From: Larus michahellis
Taxonomy: Eukaryota > Chordata > Aves > Charadriiformes > Laridae
Reading direction: 5' to 3'
Assembly: GCF_964199755.1 (NCBI RefSeq)
Contig: NC_133899.1
Coordinates: 26,019,446-26,083,445, forward strand
Length of the DNA stretch: 64,000 nt
The position numbers were made by a program, and so were the translations under genes. This document shows, piece by piece, positions 46,918 to 61,188 of this stretch. Every line of letters begins with the position of its first letter. Positions within the stretch are counted from its first letter, which is position 1. Below the pieces are notes generated by a model that saw only the letters and a list, made by a program, of their open reading frames with translations, made no database searches and was not told where the DNA came from.

Positions 46918-46978
46918 ATAGAATCATAGAACTGCCTAGGTTGGAAGGGACCTTTCTGATCATCTAGTCTACAATGGA
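46918..46978 (-). mobile_element. Short CR1 3' tail fragment
   Basis: CATAGAATCATAGAACTGCC, then TAGGTTGGAAGGGACCTTTC and TGATCATCTAGTCTAC is the complement of a CR1 3' end, about 60 bp long. Confidence 0.85.
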
Positions 46979-49900
46979 CATCAAATATGAACATATATGT
47001 AACACTGTCCTGTATTTATAGGATTGAATATTGGTTTGGAGAAGATGGGTGAGGAAGTCAGACTGTGTCCCCACGTGGGCACTGGAGGAAGCTCATGTAG
47101 GCTGAGCCTGGTGGAGCAGCTTTTGGAGCTTCCCCTGTATCCACCAAGATGTGGTTCCTTCATGGGTTGGTTCAGAGCTCATGTGCTGCCCCATGGAGGA
47201 ACCTGCCTGTCCCTGAGCAGAGGGCATGGCAGTGTGGCTTTTCCAGGGACCTTGCTTGCCCTCAGCTGTGGACATCTGACAGCATTGCCTCATCTATGCT
47301 CCTAACTCCATGCTTTGCATGGAGACCTGCATCCAAACAAAACTTCTGCCAGCCTCCGTGGGCCCCAGAGTTCCCTTTGTTCCTGGGAACCCATCCTTGA
47401 GCACTTCCTAGTCATGCTGATCTCCTGCTCCTGTGCTGTGGTATCTCCTAAGGATTTTGTGGCAGCCTGGAAAGAGACCTGGTACAGGGGTGCTGCTCCC
47501 AGGAATCTGCTGTGGAAGTGCAGGAGTCTTGGGGGATTCCTCGTGGGTCCAAGGCTTTAATATAGCTTCGAGATGGCAGGATCCACTTCCTGCTGAGTTT
47601 ACTCCCCTGCTTGTAGCAGCTGCAGACTGAGGTGGCCCACACAGCTCCGTGAGACGTTTTGGTGTGAGCGGTTAGGGGCTGGTCTTGCCTGGTGCCTGCT
47701 GTTGCTAAAAATATCCCTCCTGGCCTTGTGTGCACTGAGGTTTCTTGTCAGCAGCTTTAATTTCTCAAAATAAGCAGTGAGGGGGTAGAAATGTATTTTT
47801 GCGGTGGGATTTCCCCCCCCCAGCAAAAGATGGAGAGGGGGCCGTACCCCAGGGGCAGGGTATGGCTCAACCTGCTGACTGCAAAGGGCACCCTTGATAT
47901 TTTATTTTCTTTTTTAATCTTTTTATAGCAGCCCCTTGGCTGCGAAGGCTGTGCAGCGACGTGCCAGGCTGCATCTCCTGCGTGTGTGTGTGATGGGAAG
48001 GGGAGGAGTGAGCGGTGCTCCATATGCAAGGGCTCCACGCAAATGTAGCAGAGCCTCTTGCATTATATAAATTTTATAGGTCTGTTGCCATAATGCTCTG
48101 AGCTGGACAGCTTAGGAGGTTCCCCGGATGGGACTGAGCTCTGCGTGGAGCGTATAGATGAGGGGAAGGAGGGCTTGGGAGCCTTTGGCTTGTTTTCTAT
48201 TTTCGGTGCAGTATGTGAAAGACTTAGGAAGGATTCAGCGTTGTAAATGTCTTCATGCGATGTCTTTTACCCCCTTGTTCGGGGTGTGGGGCACTGCAGG
48301 AGCTTTGCAGCTCTGCTTTTCATGTGTCAAGCGAGTTCTGCGAGAGAGAATCTCGTTAGGGTGCATCATTAATTGCTTCATCACTGTGTAGCATGGTAGA
48401 AGTGTTAGAACTACATAAACGCATTGTTTTTCCCCGTGTTCCTGGCTATGGTAGGTAGGTAGTGTGGAATTATGTTTGTGTGACATGCTGCTTTATCACA
48501 GGGAAATAGCTTTCATTTTGTGTGAATTGAATAAAAATGTGCAGAATGACATCATGCTGCTTAAGCAAATGGCAACAGCAAAAGTTGAACTAGTTCAGCG
48601 CGTTGCCTTTTTATAGCACATGAATGAAATTGCTCACTAGAGCAGCTGTGAGTTGAAGAGTTCTTAACCATACATATTTCAGGTAAATCAGTTCTGAAAA
48701 GTCCTTTTGAAAGTCTCCGGGGAGAGAGAGCGCGCAAGGAAAAAGAAGTCAAATTGAAGATTATTTTAAGGCACATTGTTTCTGGCTCTGGAGCGCAGTG
48801 CAGGGCTGTGAAGCTCGGGAGACTGAGCATATTAAAATTACCATCCTGTTACATAAGTGCTAAATAAAGAATATAATCAAGACTTTACAGGAAAATAGTT
48901 CAGATCATCAGACAAGAGTGCAGGAGTTACTTTGAATTTCCAGAGACGCTTGGCTGGCTAAACACAGCATGGTTGCGCTCCGTACCCCTGATCCTTGCGG
49001 AAAAGCCACCTCTTCCTCCTGCCAGGCTCCTTTGGAAGCTCCTCTAGCTCTTCCTAGTCAACAACTTGCCTTTGGATTTGAAGCAGTTGTGTGTATGGTG
49101 GTTGTGCAGGAAGCACAGGGTTACTTCTCCAGGACGGGAAAGCTTTAATTCCCTTGGCCAGGCTTGTTTTGGCAGGGTTTCTTTGGCCATGGGGGAGATA
49201 AATCCATGGAAACACTTGCAGGATTGCAAGCTCTTATGGGTTGACACCCTCAGCCCTTCAAGGTCATCCTGAAATCCAGGCTCTCAGGCCTGGATCTGTT
49301 GCAGGACCCAGAGGAGCTCACCCAAAGGTGACATCTAGAGTTATTGCCACTACTTTCCTCCCCTCCCTTGGGCTCAGGGCAGGTTGGGAAGGTGGTTGAA
49401 CAGCCAGTGTGGCTGATGAGTTGGCATCATCGCTCCCAGTGCTGTGCAGAAAAGTGCTGAGGTTGAATGGCTTTCAGCAGTTTGGGGTTTTTATGGTTGT
49501 TGCTCATATGTATTTACAGGAAACATCACACCTGTACAAGGGGTGCTCTTCCATGCTAACGTGCAACAGGTAGAGCAGAAGTTGTGCCTTAACCCTAAAC
49601 AAGGGCATGAGTGTGAGAATGGCCGCCCTCGGTCAGGCTACGTCCACTGTCTTCCCTTCACAGGAACTTGTGGCAGATGACTGCCGACAGAGTAGAAGGT
49701 CTGTTCTGGAAATAGTTTTTCTCCCAGTGTGTCCTCCTGACTTTTGCCACCTCTGACGGATTTCCTGAAGTGGAGGTTGCATGCATATCTGTATATTTAA
49801 GAGTCTCAAATGAGCCTTTCCTTCTTCAAATCTTTGCATGGCTTTTGAAACACTTTCTATTCTTGGTCTCCAAAATAGCCTCTGAGAGCGAGCTACACAA

Positions 49901-51933
49901 TTTTCTTGTGTGGTGTGAAGCAGCAGCCACACAATTTTGTTGCTGCCTCCTAGTTCTTGTGTTATGAAAAACAGCGCAAGTTCACTCTGCCGCCTTCTCG
50001 TGATATTAATGGTTTTATGAGAGACTGCAGCAGCAGATGAAGCTGAGTGGAAGAAGAATGACTGCTACCGCCTCCCTTTGCAGCACAAGCATGACAAACT
50101 CAGATGCTGGTTCTTCCAGCAGATGACAGAAGTGCTCGTGCAGCACGCTGGATGGCAACGGGCTTTTGAATGGGACTGCATTCTTCAGGAAATCTCCATA
50201 TTCCGGGAGGAAAAAAAAAAAGATTGCAGGACCTTAAGGTCAGAAGCAACCTGGGAAATCCTCTGATTATTTCCAATGCAACATGGAGGCCTTTGAATGT
50301 ATTTCTAAGTGGTGATCCTATAGTCAGAGATGGAAAACCCCTAAGAAGCAGAGTGATGCTCTCAGAGTACGTTTCTGTAGTTCTTTGCATGTTTCCATTC
50401 TGGCTTCGAATGATCCAAAAGGTTCTTTTTCAATTAGTTGCATCAATTAGTTTTATCAAATGATGAGAGGATGGTGGAAGACTCTGAACTGCTCACAGGC
50501 TTCATGTCTCTGTGCGTGTCCCGCCTCCTGAACACAAGTTCGGAAGTTGCTGATGCTCTTTGCAAAGCGCTTTGGAGCCTGGGCAGGAAAAATGAGTGTG
50601 AGTAGTTATTGCTAGTGATAACTTCGAGGAATTTATTGAAGGACTAACAGTATTTTTTTTTCCCCTCTTCTCCTCAAGATTCTGTCAGCTTCATTTGAAA
50701 GGCTCAGGCTGGTGGCACAGATAGCATCTGAGCCTTCAGTTGCTTTTAAAGTGAATTTATGGTTCTCATGATAGTATAGAAGAGCTTGACAATGTGACTC
50801 TTACGGGTTTGAAAAGCAATAACTTTGAATTTACTTCCAAGAACTCTTGATGTACTGGCCCTTCCCATGGGTTGAGTATTGTCCAGGAAGTGCAATATAT
50901 CACATGCCCCAAAACGCATTGGCTCAGATTTAATGGAGCTGGTGAAAGCTTGAGGTCAAAGGAAATAGCTGGAAATCAAAAAGACTGGAGGAGCAAGGAA
51001 CAAAGTCTAGAGAAGACGGCAAAAGTAGGCACAGCAGAGAGTGCTCTGGCAGAGTGGGATTGTTTGAATCCTCCTTGAGGGTAAATGGATTTCAGAAAGG
51101 ACAACGCAGGTGAGGAAATGTGGGGAAGCTTCTGAAATACAGCAGTAGCAAAGTCAAGTGAACTGGAGAGCCGATAGCTGTGGTGAATGAGATGTGGGTC
51201 CCCAACACAAGTGAGGTGTAAAAAGCCTTCCGTAGTGGATGGGCTGAAAGTTACAACCCCCCCCAGCGCTGTGCTCTACCTGGAGGAGCGGGTGGGCAAA
51301 GCTCAAAGCAAATGCATTAGCCCAGCTCAGGTGCTTGGATCCTTCAGGAAAGCACCTGGACCCTGGAAAACCCTTTCTCCAGTTTGGCTACTCTTGATTT
51401 CCAGTCTATATCTCCATCTAAACTCAGCGTGCCCATCCAGCAATGTGGTTAAACCCATACAACTCTGCTCACCTCCAGCAGAGGATGGGCACGTGTGGCT
51501 TTGCCTGTTGGGATGGGCTCCCAGCTCCTGGGGATGCCAGAGCTGTGCCCATGTGGCTGGGAAAGCATCGCAGTTTTAGGGTATTGCATGCTTTTTCTTT
51601 TATTTTTTGCCATGGAAAAAATTGTGCGATAAGAGAGCTAAGAACACTGGCAGCTTTGCGTGGTTCCTCTCTTAACTCTAGCACCGAAGAGCAATTAATC
51701 AATGTGAAAAGCAATTATGACATTAAACGACCAGTGACAGAACTTATGTTTTCCCACCCACAAGCTTCCGTGGCTTTCCGAAGCTGCTCTTCTCCTGAAT
51801 ATTGCAGTGTGGTGGGAGCTCTGATGCCATTTTTCAGCATCCTGTCTTCACTCTTTGAGTCATTTCTGTAACTTTCAGCAGGGCAGTCGCTCGCCTCCTG
51901 GCATATGGAATAACTGGAGACATTTTGGTAATC

Positions 51934-51957
51934 GGGGGGGGGGGGGGGGGGCGGGGG
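51934..51957 (+). repeat. Poly-G run (G18, then C and G5)
   Basis: Eighteen consecutive G residues at 51934-51951 are followed by C and five more G. Mononucleotide G runs this long are rare. This one lies on the sense strand of MDGA2 intron 1. Confidence 0.85.
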
Positions 51958-52342
51958 AATTATCTTCTTGAAATAGAAGTGTTGACATCTGCTTCAGAAA
52001 ATAACAAACGTTCAACCAAATAAACTCATTAAATACCCCTTGAGTGCCATGGCCAACTATAATTGCACATCTTGCCTGACATCCTGAGCTTGCATGCAAG
52101 GAGCGCTAATTATTCTGCGGTTTTCCCTCTTAGATGAGCGCCACAATAATGAATATTTATCAAAAGGTTCCCAGTGGCTTGTTTGAGGGGTTCGATCGTG
52201 ACAGTCTCACGTTGCTGGTATATGGAACGAATGCCTGGTATATTTGTGGAAAGGCTGGTAGTTGCTCCAGCACTGAAGTGGAGTAGTCCCACTGCCTGTT
52301 GTTGTTGTCTGATGGCCATCCTTAGTGGTATCAGTTGAGAGA

Positions 52343-52354
52343 TATATATATATG
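52343..52354. repeat. AT dinucleotide microsatellite
   Basis: About six AT units, a short simple repeat. Confidence 0.75.
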
Positions 52355-52775
52355 TAGTTTATGTACTACAAATACATAGTTCATATACCTATACAGCTAG
52401 GAGAAGGTTCAGGAAACTTTGCTGTCTTCATTTGGAGCTGGGCATCAGGGCAGGGCTCAGCTCTCATTTTGTTTTATTTTACCTGAATAATTTATTCATA
52501 TCAAAATAGCTCTTGGCTACAGCTGCAGCTGAGAAATGGGGAAACAACTTGGGAGAATGGCAAGAGTTCCCTTCAGTCGATATCTTATTCAAATATTTTT
52601 GTTGTGTCTCAATATTTTTGCTTGGCTTTTTTTCATATTTAATGAAGAGATTAAAGCGGAGTGCGACAACATAAATATTTTGAGTAAGAGGAACCAAAAT
52701 GGTGATGTTTCAACAAAATCGAAAACCCAGCAGTAACAACAAATACCATTTCAGTTCAGCTCAGCCTAAATAATT

Positions 52776-52795
52776 CCACCCCCCCCACCCCCCCC
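52776..52795 (+). repeat. C-rich tract
   Basis: Two runs of eight C residues separated by A, within a C-rich stretch. It lies about 0.8 kb from the poly-G run at 51934. Confidence 0.8.
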
Positions 52796-55700
52796 GGTTT
52801 GGCAAGTGAACCAAAAAATCAATATTTGCCCAGCTCTAGAACTGGGTCGAAAAGAGATTAAATTATTTCTCTGACATAGTCAGCGGCAGCACTAGGAGCT
52901 GAACGTACAGGCTGAGCGCACCCATCTCCTCCTGAATAACTAAACACTTGTTTATGTATATTTTTTTATCTAGAATTGAAGGCTACAGTAGTAGAAGAGA
53001 TTAGTATTTTTCCCTTTACAGATATATTAAAAAAAAATAAGGCTGGACGAGGTGTGATGGGGTCAGCGTGAGCAGCCCTGTCCCAGAGCTGTCAGCACTC
53101 GGTACCTACTGCTAGAGTAACACGGTGGTGCATCCTTGCTTTTTATCTCCATAATCTCATTTATTCATTTCCATAGCTATAACGCTTTAATTTAAATGCA
53201 AGGCTGTCTATGTGAATAACTTTAAGACTAAATATCCGAATAATGCCTGTTCTAAATAAGTTTTTTGCAACCCTGTATTTGGTTTGGTGGGGAAAACAGC
53301 ATGGAGGCTGCAGGCCATTAAATAGCTTGTCTCTGTTTAAGGTGATTTAAGCTGTCTGTGATTCGCATCGGGAGCTGCTGTTGTGTGCACAGGGGCTGTG
53401 CTCTGTACAGAGCCAGGGGTGGCAATTAAAAACTAAATTTTTATATCATGCGTAGGGAGTGAGTGGGGGTGAAGGTTTGCCTGCGTTTCAGGGTTGACAT
53501 AACCATTGATTTGCTCAAAGGTTTCACTGTTTTGGGTAAGATGAAATACAAATGGGGCTACCTGGAGGAAAAGGAAGGCTTCGTGAGGATGACTTCTTCC
53601 ATATCTAGGATTTATAAACAGGCTGTTTTTTTTTCCTTTAGGAAAAATAATCCTGTCTTTTCTGGGTATTTATGTATTTATTTTGCATTGAGTGGCTATG
53701 GCTGACAACATCAACAACAACAAGACCCCAACCTGTCATTCAGCTTTCTGGATAATTCAGGTAACGCGTGTCCCCTTGGCATGTTGCATTCCCATCCTCT
53801 GTTTCTCAATGCAGATGAGGCATTGGCTGGCTCTGCTTGGCCCTTGCACGTCGGAACTGGACCCAGTGATCTTTGCTGTGAGACCAAAAATGTGTGAACA
53901 ATCACAGGTGCTGACTGGAATATGGTAATTAACGATGAATCCAGCATTAACCCTTCAAGTGGGTCTGGTGGTGCCTTTTCCTTGCTTAGAAACATGCCCT
54001 TGTGCCCACACTGAGAGAAGAACAGGTTTTACTTTTCAGTGTGGGCTGGCTGCTGGGGTTGGCAGTTTGTGTTTGACAGAGGAGGGTCCACAAGTGTGTG
54101 GTGGTACTTGAATTGTGGTTGTAAATAAGTGTGGCTTCAGCCTCTTCTGCAGTGACTATGGGTCCCAACAGCAGTCAGGTATCATGGGTTTTAAAAGCAG
54201 GGAGAAAAAACTTTTCCCTTTTCTGGGCTTGTGTATATGTCCTTCCCCTTTGGAGCTGAGGGCTTCAGTGTCTGGAAGAAATACAACTAAAACAATTGTT
54301 ACCCTTTAAAGTGAGCTGGTGACTTGGTTATGTGCTGTGGGAAAAGTAAATATCGGGGGATAGCCATACTCTGCTCCAGTGCTGCCAAATCTGGAAGTAG
54401 GGAGTGCTTTATTTATTCATGACTAATTAAGGCTGAAGCTGCTGAGGTCCCTTCCCCATGTGAACAGACCTGCTTTTTGATTTCTGCTAGAGGAACGTGC
54501 TGGGCTGGGAGCGTGGTAGAGGTGGCACTGCTCTTCCATGGTAGGGAAGTCTTGGTTTTTTCTCTACTTGCGTCTCTGCAGCCTGTGATATGTGTGTGCT
54601 GGGATGAACTTACCCACCCCCAGCATGCGGAGCCTCCTGCAGTCCCAGCCAGCTGAAGAGTCAGAGGTCTGGGGAAGGAGGGTTGTTCAAGCAGCCTTGC
54701 ATCAGACTCTCCAACTTCATATTAATATTGTCTTTAATTAGATAAGCATGAATTGCTTTCTCAAGATCCCCACTCATCCGCACAGAGCAGGGAATATTGT
54801 TTGATATACTTTTCCATCTTTGTTCCGTGGTGTTTTCACTTATTTTAAACCGGAACAGAAAATGAAAAGGGTGCTTGACCCAGGTTGTGTGCTCTGTCGC
54901 TTCGTTAATAGCCCAATAAGTAAGCTGTGGTGGCACTGGAGTGGTGGTTGGGCAGGAACACAGGCAGCCAGGTAGCCGCAGGTGCCCCTTGCTCTCCAGA
55001 CACGCCGCAGGACCACGACACTGCTCAGGATATACAACCGCTAATTTCAGCATCTTATCACTGTAGGATCCGGCTGCTCATTAATGACTTGTGGAGAAAA
55101 AAGAACAAAAACCAAAACAACCCCAGCAATCTCCCAAGAGCTGCATCTGCACTTCTGGTTCTGCTTACCTTTCCCATGTAACACCACCTGCCTTTTTTTC
55201 CTGGATTTTGGAGGCATTTGGTTGTCACTGCTGCTGGTGACGGCCATAAACCCATCCATCAGCAGACAACGCTGCAGGGTGGTAATGTTCCCCAGAACAA
55301 CAAATAAATAAAAAATAATAGCAGGCAAGTAACTGCTAATTTAGGGTGTATGAATGTTCATCAGAGCTACAGAAGCAGCTGGTATCATCTAATTTTTTGT
55401 AGTGCTTGAATTAATGGTGGCAGAAGGGCTGTGAGATCCTCCCGGGGAGGCAGTGGGGAGGCTGCCATGGCCGCTAGCAGGTCCAGTGGTGCAGGACCCC
55501 CACTGCAGCATCCCCGGGGTTGAGCGTGCTGGTGGGGTGTGCGTTCCTGTGTTTTCTCTGCATTTTCCTGCATTTCTGTAACACTGTGAAGATGAGGGCC
55601 TTGACCAGGTCCTGTTGACTGGTGTGTGTTGGGTTGGACCTTCTGCAGGTGGTTCTGAACCCTACCAAGAAGTTGTTTTGGGCCACTATGGCTGATTGCT

Positions 55701-58700
55701 TCTTGTGCTGACTTGGCAGGCTCCAGTGATGGGAATGCATGTTTAGTATTCAGTGCCCAATTAGAGGTCAGACTCCTTTCATTTAAAGATGCTGGGGTTT
55801 TAAGATTTCTATTTTATTTTTCACTGTGATAACAGTTGCTAAATATTATTCCTGCAGCTTACATGCTCGGGAGACATAAATTCTCAGTATACATCGCAAA
55901 CCACAAGTACACACACAGCAAAAAGACCTTTTTTACACTTCTGGAGGTCGCAGACCTTATCTAAGCTAACAGCAGCCTGTACACAAACACATGCTTTGAT
56001 GGCTACAGTCTAAGAAAGTGATACTGGTTTAATGTTTGAATGAGTAAACACTCCCAAGTCCCCTTGGGTTATCTCTCTGCGCGGCCGCAACCACTCCCTG
56101 TAATCTCATCTAATCTCTCTGTATACAGAATGGTATAAATTGAAATGATTGCCCTGCCCAGCACACATTTTTTTTTCCTCTAGAAACAAAAATCAATTTT
56201 TATGGATGTTATGGTTTGTAGCTAAAACTGGCCCTGGCCCATCATCCTAGTAGCAAGAAATGTATTTTAAATCTCCAAAATCAGCTTTTCCATAGCCTCT
56301 GTCCTGCTCCCAGGTAGGGTTTTGGGTATTTGATGCAGCCAGAGGTGGCTTTGGCACATAAGGTGTCCCCAGCCTGTGTTCTGGCAGGGTGACACTGATG
56401 GTTCCCTAAGAAACTGGGAGCCTGTCTTGCTTTTTCCAAGGTAGGATTTTGGTGGTCCTTTTTTATTTTATGTGGTGGAAAGCAGATGCCATCTCACTTG
56501 CCGTTCTCATTAACGCGGTGGCCTTTCTGGCAGCACTTTGCCAGCGCTGACAGCTCTGTGAGCGGGTTCCGTGCTCTCCCAGAGCCATCTCCCTGGGGAT
56601 GGGGGAGCTGGAAACAGCAAACTCGCAAGAGCTGCAAAATTTCCACTTCAAAAGAGCGAAGCCCAAGCCAAAGGAACACGAAAACCAATGTGTGCATCTT
56701 GTAAAATGGCTCCCAGCCTCATTAGGATAATTAAACCGCTTGTACAGCCACTAAAAAATATTGGGTGATTAATGAGCAGGTTTATAATTTGAAATGCAGG
56801 TATGATGTCATCTCTTGCCATGTGTGATGCCTTCAGGTGGTTCGATGGGCAGACTGATCTGCTGGTCCGGCATTTGCTTCTGGCTGGGATAATAAGAGGA
56901 TGTTCAGGATAATCTCTGATGTTCATCTTGTTGCCACCTCTTTCTGCTTCTTCAGAGCCCCCTCATACGGTTTGGTAGCTGCTGTTTGGGTGTCCTGGGG
57001 TGAGGAGCTGGGCTTGTCCCACGAAGCTGTGGCCACGGCATGGTGCATCCCTGGCTTGTCCCGGCCACGCGGGCTCAGGGGTGCATTGGGCGCTCTGGCC
57101 ATGGGGTGTTGGTAACACTGTGGAAACGCATTTCATAATTTCAAATCGGAAGCCTGAATGGCATATTGGAAATGGGAGTGGGTAAAGGGACACAGATGTT
57201 TCCTGGACTTGCGTTAGCCAGAAGCTGTCAGCATGGGGCATGGAAACTGTTCCTGGGGGGAGGCTGTTGGTGGGATGAGGGCTCAGGGCTGGCCAGATCC
57301 TGGTGTGCCGGACCCTCTCCAGGGGTTGTTTCTGAAGCTGTATCACAAAAGCTGCCATTAACGGTGAGCCCAAGCAGTCACACACACAGTCAAATAAAAA
57401 AAAACCAAAAAACACACACACAGAAAAAGGAATGCCTGCTTTAAAATGAAGCCTAAACTGTGACTCGGACACAAGTGGGAGCCACTTTGTGACCTTCCTT
57501 GAGCTGACTTGGGTAGAATGGCAACTTTTTTGGGAAAACCCCCAAAATAATCTGCTAATGCAATCTCCCCTTCTTTCCCCTAATGCACACAAGAATTTTT
57601 CCTCCAAATGTGGCTTTTACCTAAAGCTTATGTTGGCTGCTACTTATTTCTCAGATAACAAGTTATAAAGACAACGCTGTGAAACCAAACAGGGCTGGAA
57701 GTGGGGGGAGATGAGGGGTGTCTCTGGGGGACAACGCGTCCCTGTCCTCCCTGCTAAATTTAAGGGAGGACACTGGAGTGCTGACAAACGCTCCCAAGCA
57801 AGCGTGTTTAATGTGCTAAGTATTGACAGAGGGTTTGGGATGCTGCAGGAGCCGTTTGTTGTGCGTGAGCACTTTGGTTCAATATACAGCTGTGCCTTTC
57901 CAGGTGTCTGAAGGCTGGGGATTGCTCATCTCTGCGGGATTTTTCCAGCAGAAATGTGATGGGGTGGTTCATAAAATATGGAAAAAGTTACTAGGTTTCT
58001 TCTTGGGAAGGCTTTCCCCCATGGCTGTCATTCTTGAAAACAGCGGACTGTTTTTATTCAAATTTCTAGAAAATGAAATTAAACTAGGGCTGGGAGAGAG
58101 ACTGAATAAAAATGACTCATATGGATGCATGCCATTGAAATCATGTATATTTGTAAGTGATAATTGTAAATTAAAAAAGATTTACTGGTTATAAGCTGTG
58201 TTGTGCATGTGTCTATACACCAATCCCTTTACACGACCATTATGGAGCATCCAACCAGTGGAACGGTGAGAAAATGGAGGTGCAAACGAGACCTGCATCA
58301 CACATACCTTTATACGCAGACCCACCGCATCATTTATGCTCATATTTGCATACACTTAAAAATATACTATCAAAGCTTCGAGACGCTCTACGAGAGCCTC
58401 TGTAACACTTGCTTATCTCTTGCCTCTTTTAAATACGGATTTGCATAGCTGAGTGCTGTGATTTAAATTGCAAATGGCAAATACAGAAGCAAAACCTGAG
58501 CTCTGCAATAGCACGAGAGGTACGTTCCAAAGGCATCGGCTTCCTTGTGTCCCTTCCCCGTTGCGTTGAACTCTGGGTGCCAGCGTGTCCTCTGCCTTCC
58601 ATCCTTGATAGCCTTCTGCACGTTGTCCCCTGCACAGCTGCTTTCCGGCTGTTTGCTGTTCTCCTGTCCATTGCTCATGCAGAGGGAATAGGCCGAGCAG

Positions 58701-61174
58701 TGAAGGTTACCCTCCTGAGACTCCCTCTCCTGAAATTTATGGCGTCGTGAAGCTGAATTTGACATGAGCCATAACTCTCTGGCATGGGACGGATGGATCA
58801 GCTCCAGTGTAAACTAAGGCTGGTTTAGTCAAATCAGCCATCTGCCCGCAATGAATTTATACACTCGTGGGGCACGTTGCTGTGCAGTGGCTGAGCAACG
58901 CCTGGCTCCGAGATGTCCGTGAGGAGGAAGGACATCTTCCTCCAAATCAAGTTTTCTCCATATTTGTGTAATTTCTTGCATTGTGACCATACTTTGTTCT
59001 CTAATTTGCTCTAGTGACATTGGACTGGGCACAGTCTTTGCTCCAAAAGCTCGCAGGGGCAATCAGGGAAAATCCCCTTTTCCTCCACGGTGGGGTGGCT
59101 CCAGGGATGCTCCTGGAGCTCCGGAGCCTATTCTGTGGTGTGTGCAGGGACATGTGCTGCTGGTGGGGATGGCTCGCTTCCTTGGGGATGCTGAGCTCCC
59201 TGGTGGGGTGTGTAGTGCCTGTGGGAGGCTGCCTGTGTCTCATCTGGTGCCAAGCCGCCTCCTCCACTGCTGGCACATCTGACCACGTCTTGGTTCTTCC
59301 CTGAGCACGTGTTCACAGCTCCTAGGCTGGCTGGTGGCATCTTCTCATCGGTGGCAGCACTGCAGCCCTCTGCACTGACGGCTTTGGATAAACAAGCACT
59401 GATGGGGGTGGATGGGGGCAGAGGATCCTTCTTGTTGAGGTTGTTTAAAGCTCCCTTGTCCTTGGCTTGCCTGCACAGCTTGAGTGAGAGAGCCTGGAGA
59501 TGTGCAGGAGGCAGAAGTTTCCTCAAAGAGGTGTTCCCACACTTCTGGGGTAGCAAGGAGGGCTGGAGAAACCTCATACTGAGTGGAGCTACAGCAGCAG
59601 GTCTGCTGTAGTTGGGCACCCTCAGCTTTGTAGCAGCTCTCATTGCACTGTGGGCCGCCAGCTGCAAACTGCATTGAGAGCTCGTTTGCGTTATAACTCT
59701 GGCAAAGGAAGGGCTGGAGATAAAAATACCCTCTTACCTCGAGCAGGAGGGGTGACTTTATGCAATGCTTTATTGGATCATCATAAATTGTTTCTACTCT
59801 TACGTTCATTTATCCAGATAATGTGTTCTGCTGTTACTTTAGCCTTGTGACCATAGCGGGTACCCCATAGGAGGGTTGTTGAGCTTGTTTTGGAGACCAC
59901 AATAGGCAGAGTTGCTGTCTGTGGCCACCCTCCTGCCTCGGGCTCAGAGACCTCCAGGCTGATGATGTGATGGGTGTTACAATCCAGGAAAGGTCCACAG
60001 GACACGCTGTGCCATGCGACTGCAGCTTCCCCTGTCAGAGCATGAGAGGTGGGATATCTTTGACTTGCACATTTTAGGCCTTTGATGGATGAATTGTGCT
60101 GAGGGTGCGGTTCGTGTTCAACCATGTGAATGACGCCAGGGAGCTGGCAGGCACATAGGGTTGAGGTGAAGCATGTGCTGTTGCGTGACAAACATGGAGA
60201 TGATGCTGCATGTCAATGCTGGATCTAAATCCTTTCCATAGGAGACCTGCTCTCCTGAGATAGTACCCAGACCCAGTTGATCATCAAGGAAAGGGCAGAT
60301 GAACTCCATAGAGCTGGTGTTTGCAAGAAGGAAAGAGATGGCTGCCATGAAATGTATTTGCACAGATGTTGCTGGAGTTGGTAGTCACGCTGCATGTCAT
60401 GGGCTTGGCCAGGGAACTGGTTGAGAGCTCTTGAACAAGTGACTGTGGGTTCAGATGTTCGACACCAGCCTGTGTGCCCCAGGACCTCCTGTCTAATCTC
60501 CATCAGAGAGGGCAAGGGAGGGAGCAGTGGTGTCGTTCACGCAGTAAGTGGGGAAAAATATTTGCTTTAGAGAGATCATTTCAGTACCTTCTTGATCAAT
60601 GGCAGAGATGCTGCTGGCAAACTGGCCCTGTCTCCTCTGTCCCCCTCTGTAGCACCTAAAGCCAATGGCTAGTCTCCTCAGGCTTTGCCAGCATGCTGAA
60701 AACTGCTGATATGGGATGCAAATACCTTTACTCATCTCCAAATGCAGAATTTCGGGCTGAAGCAGCCATGGTAGGCTCATCCTCTTGGTTGGCAGTACCA
60801 AGCAGCCCAGGTAGTAGGTGCTTTTGCAGGAGCATATCTTAAGCAGGGGTCCTGAGGACTCATTCTTGCAATTTTGTTCCCATGTATATTTAGGGTATAA
60901 AATTCTGTACATCTGCCATTCCTTTCAGCATACGTTATATAATTATTTTTGCTGTAAAAATGCCTTCTGTCCGTTGCAGTGTTTGCAAACCTTCGATCCC
61001 ATCTTGCGATAACCCAGGCTTAAAGCTTTGCACTTACTCTGGTTTGAAATGATAATAATGTGTTTCTTCCCAAATGTGCTTTGTATAACAAAGTTAGTGA
61101 AGTAGATATTTTATACTTGAAAGTGTTATTTTCTACTGGAGGGAGACGGGGAAAAAAAATTAGACTCCTGCATC

Positions 61175-61188
61175 TTTTTTTTTTTTTT
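61175..61188 (+). repeat. Poly-T run (T14)
   Basis: Fourteen consecutive T residues in intron 1. Confidence 0.9.

Noticed and set aside
50221..50330. AGGACCTTAAGGTCAGAAGC, resembling a CR1 GACCTTAAAG block
   Set aside because: The rest of the CR1 order is missing; the similarity is too short.
52189..52197. GGTTCGATC, resembling a tRNA B-box
   Set aside because: No A-box, anticodon arm or acceptor stem can be folded around it.
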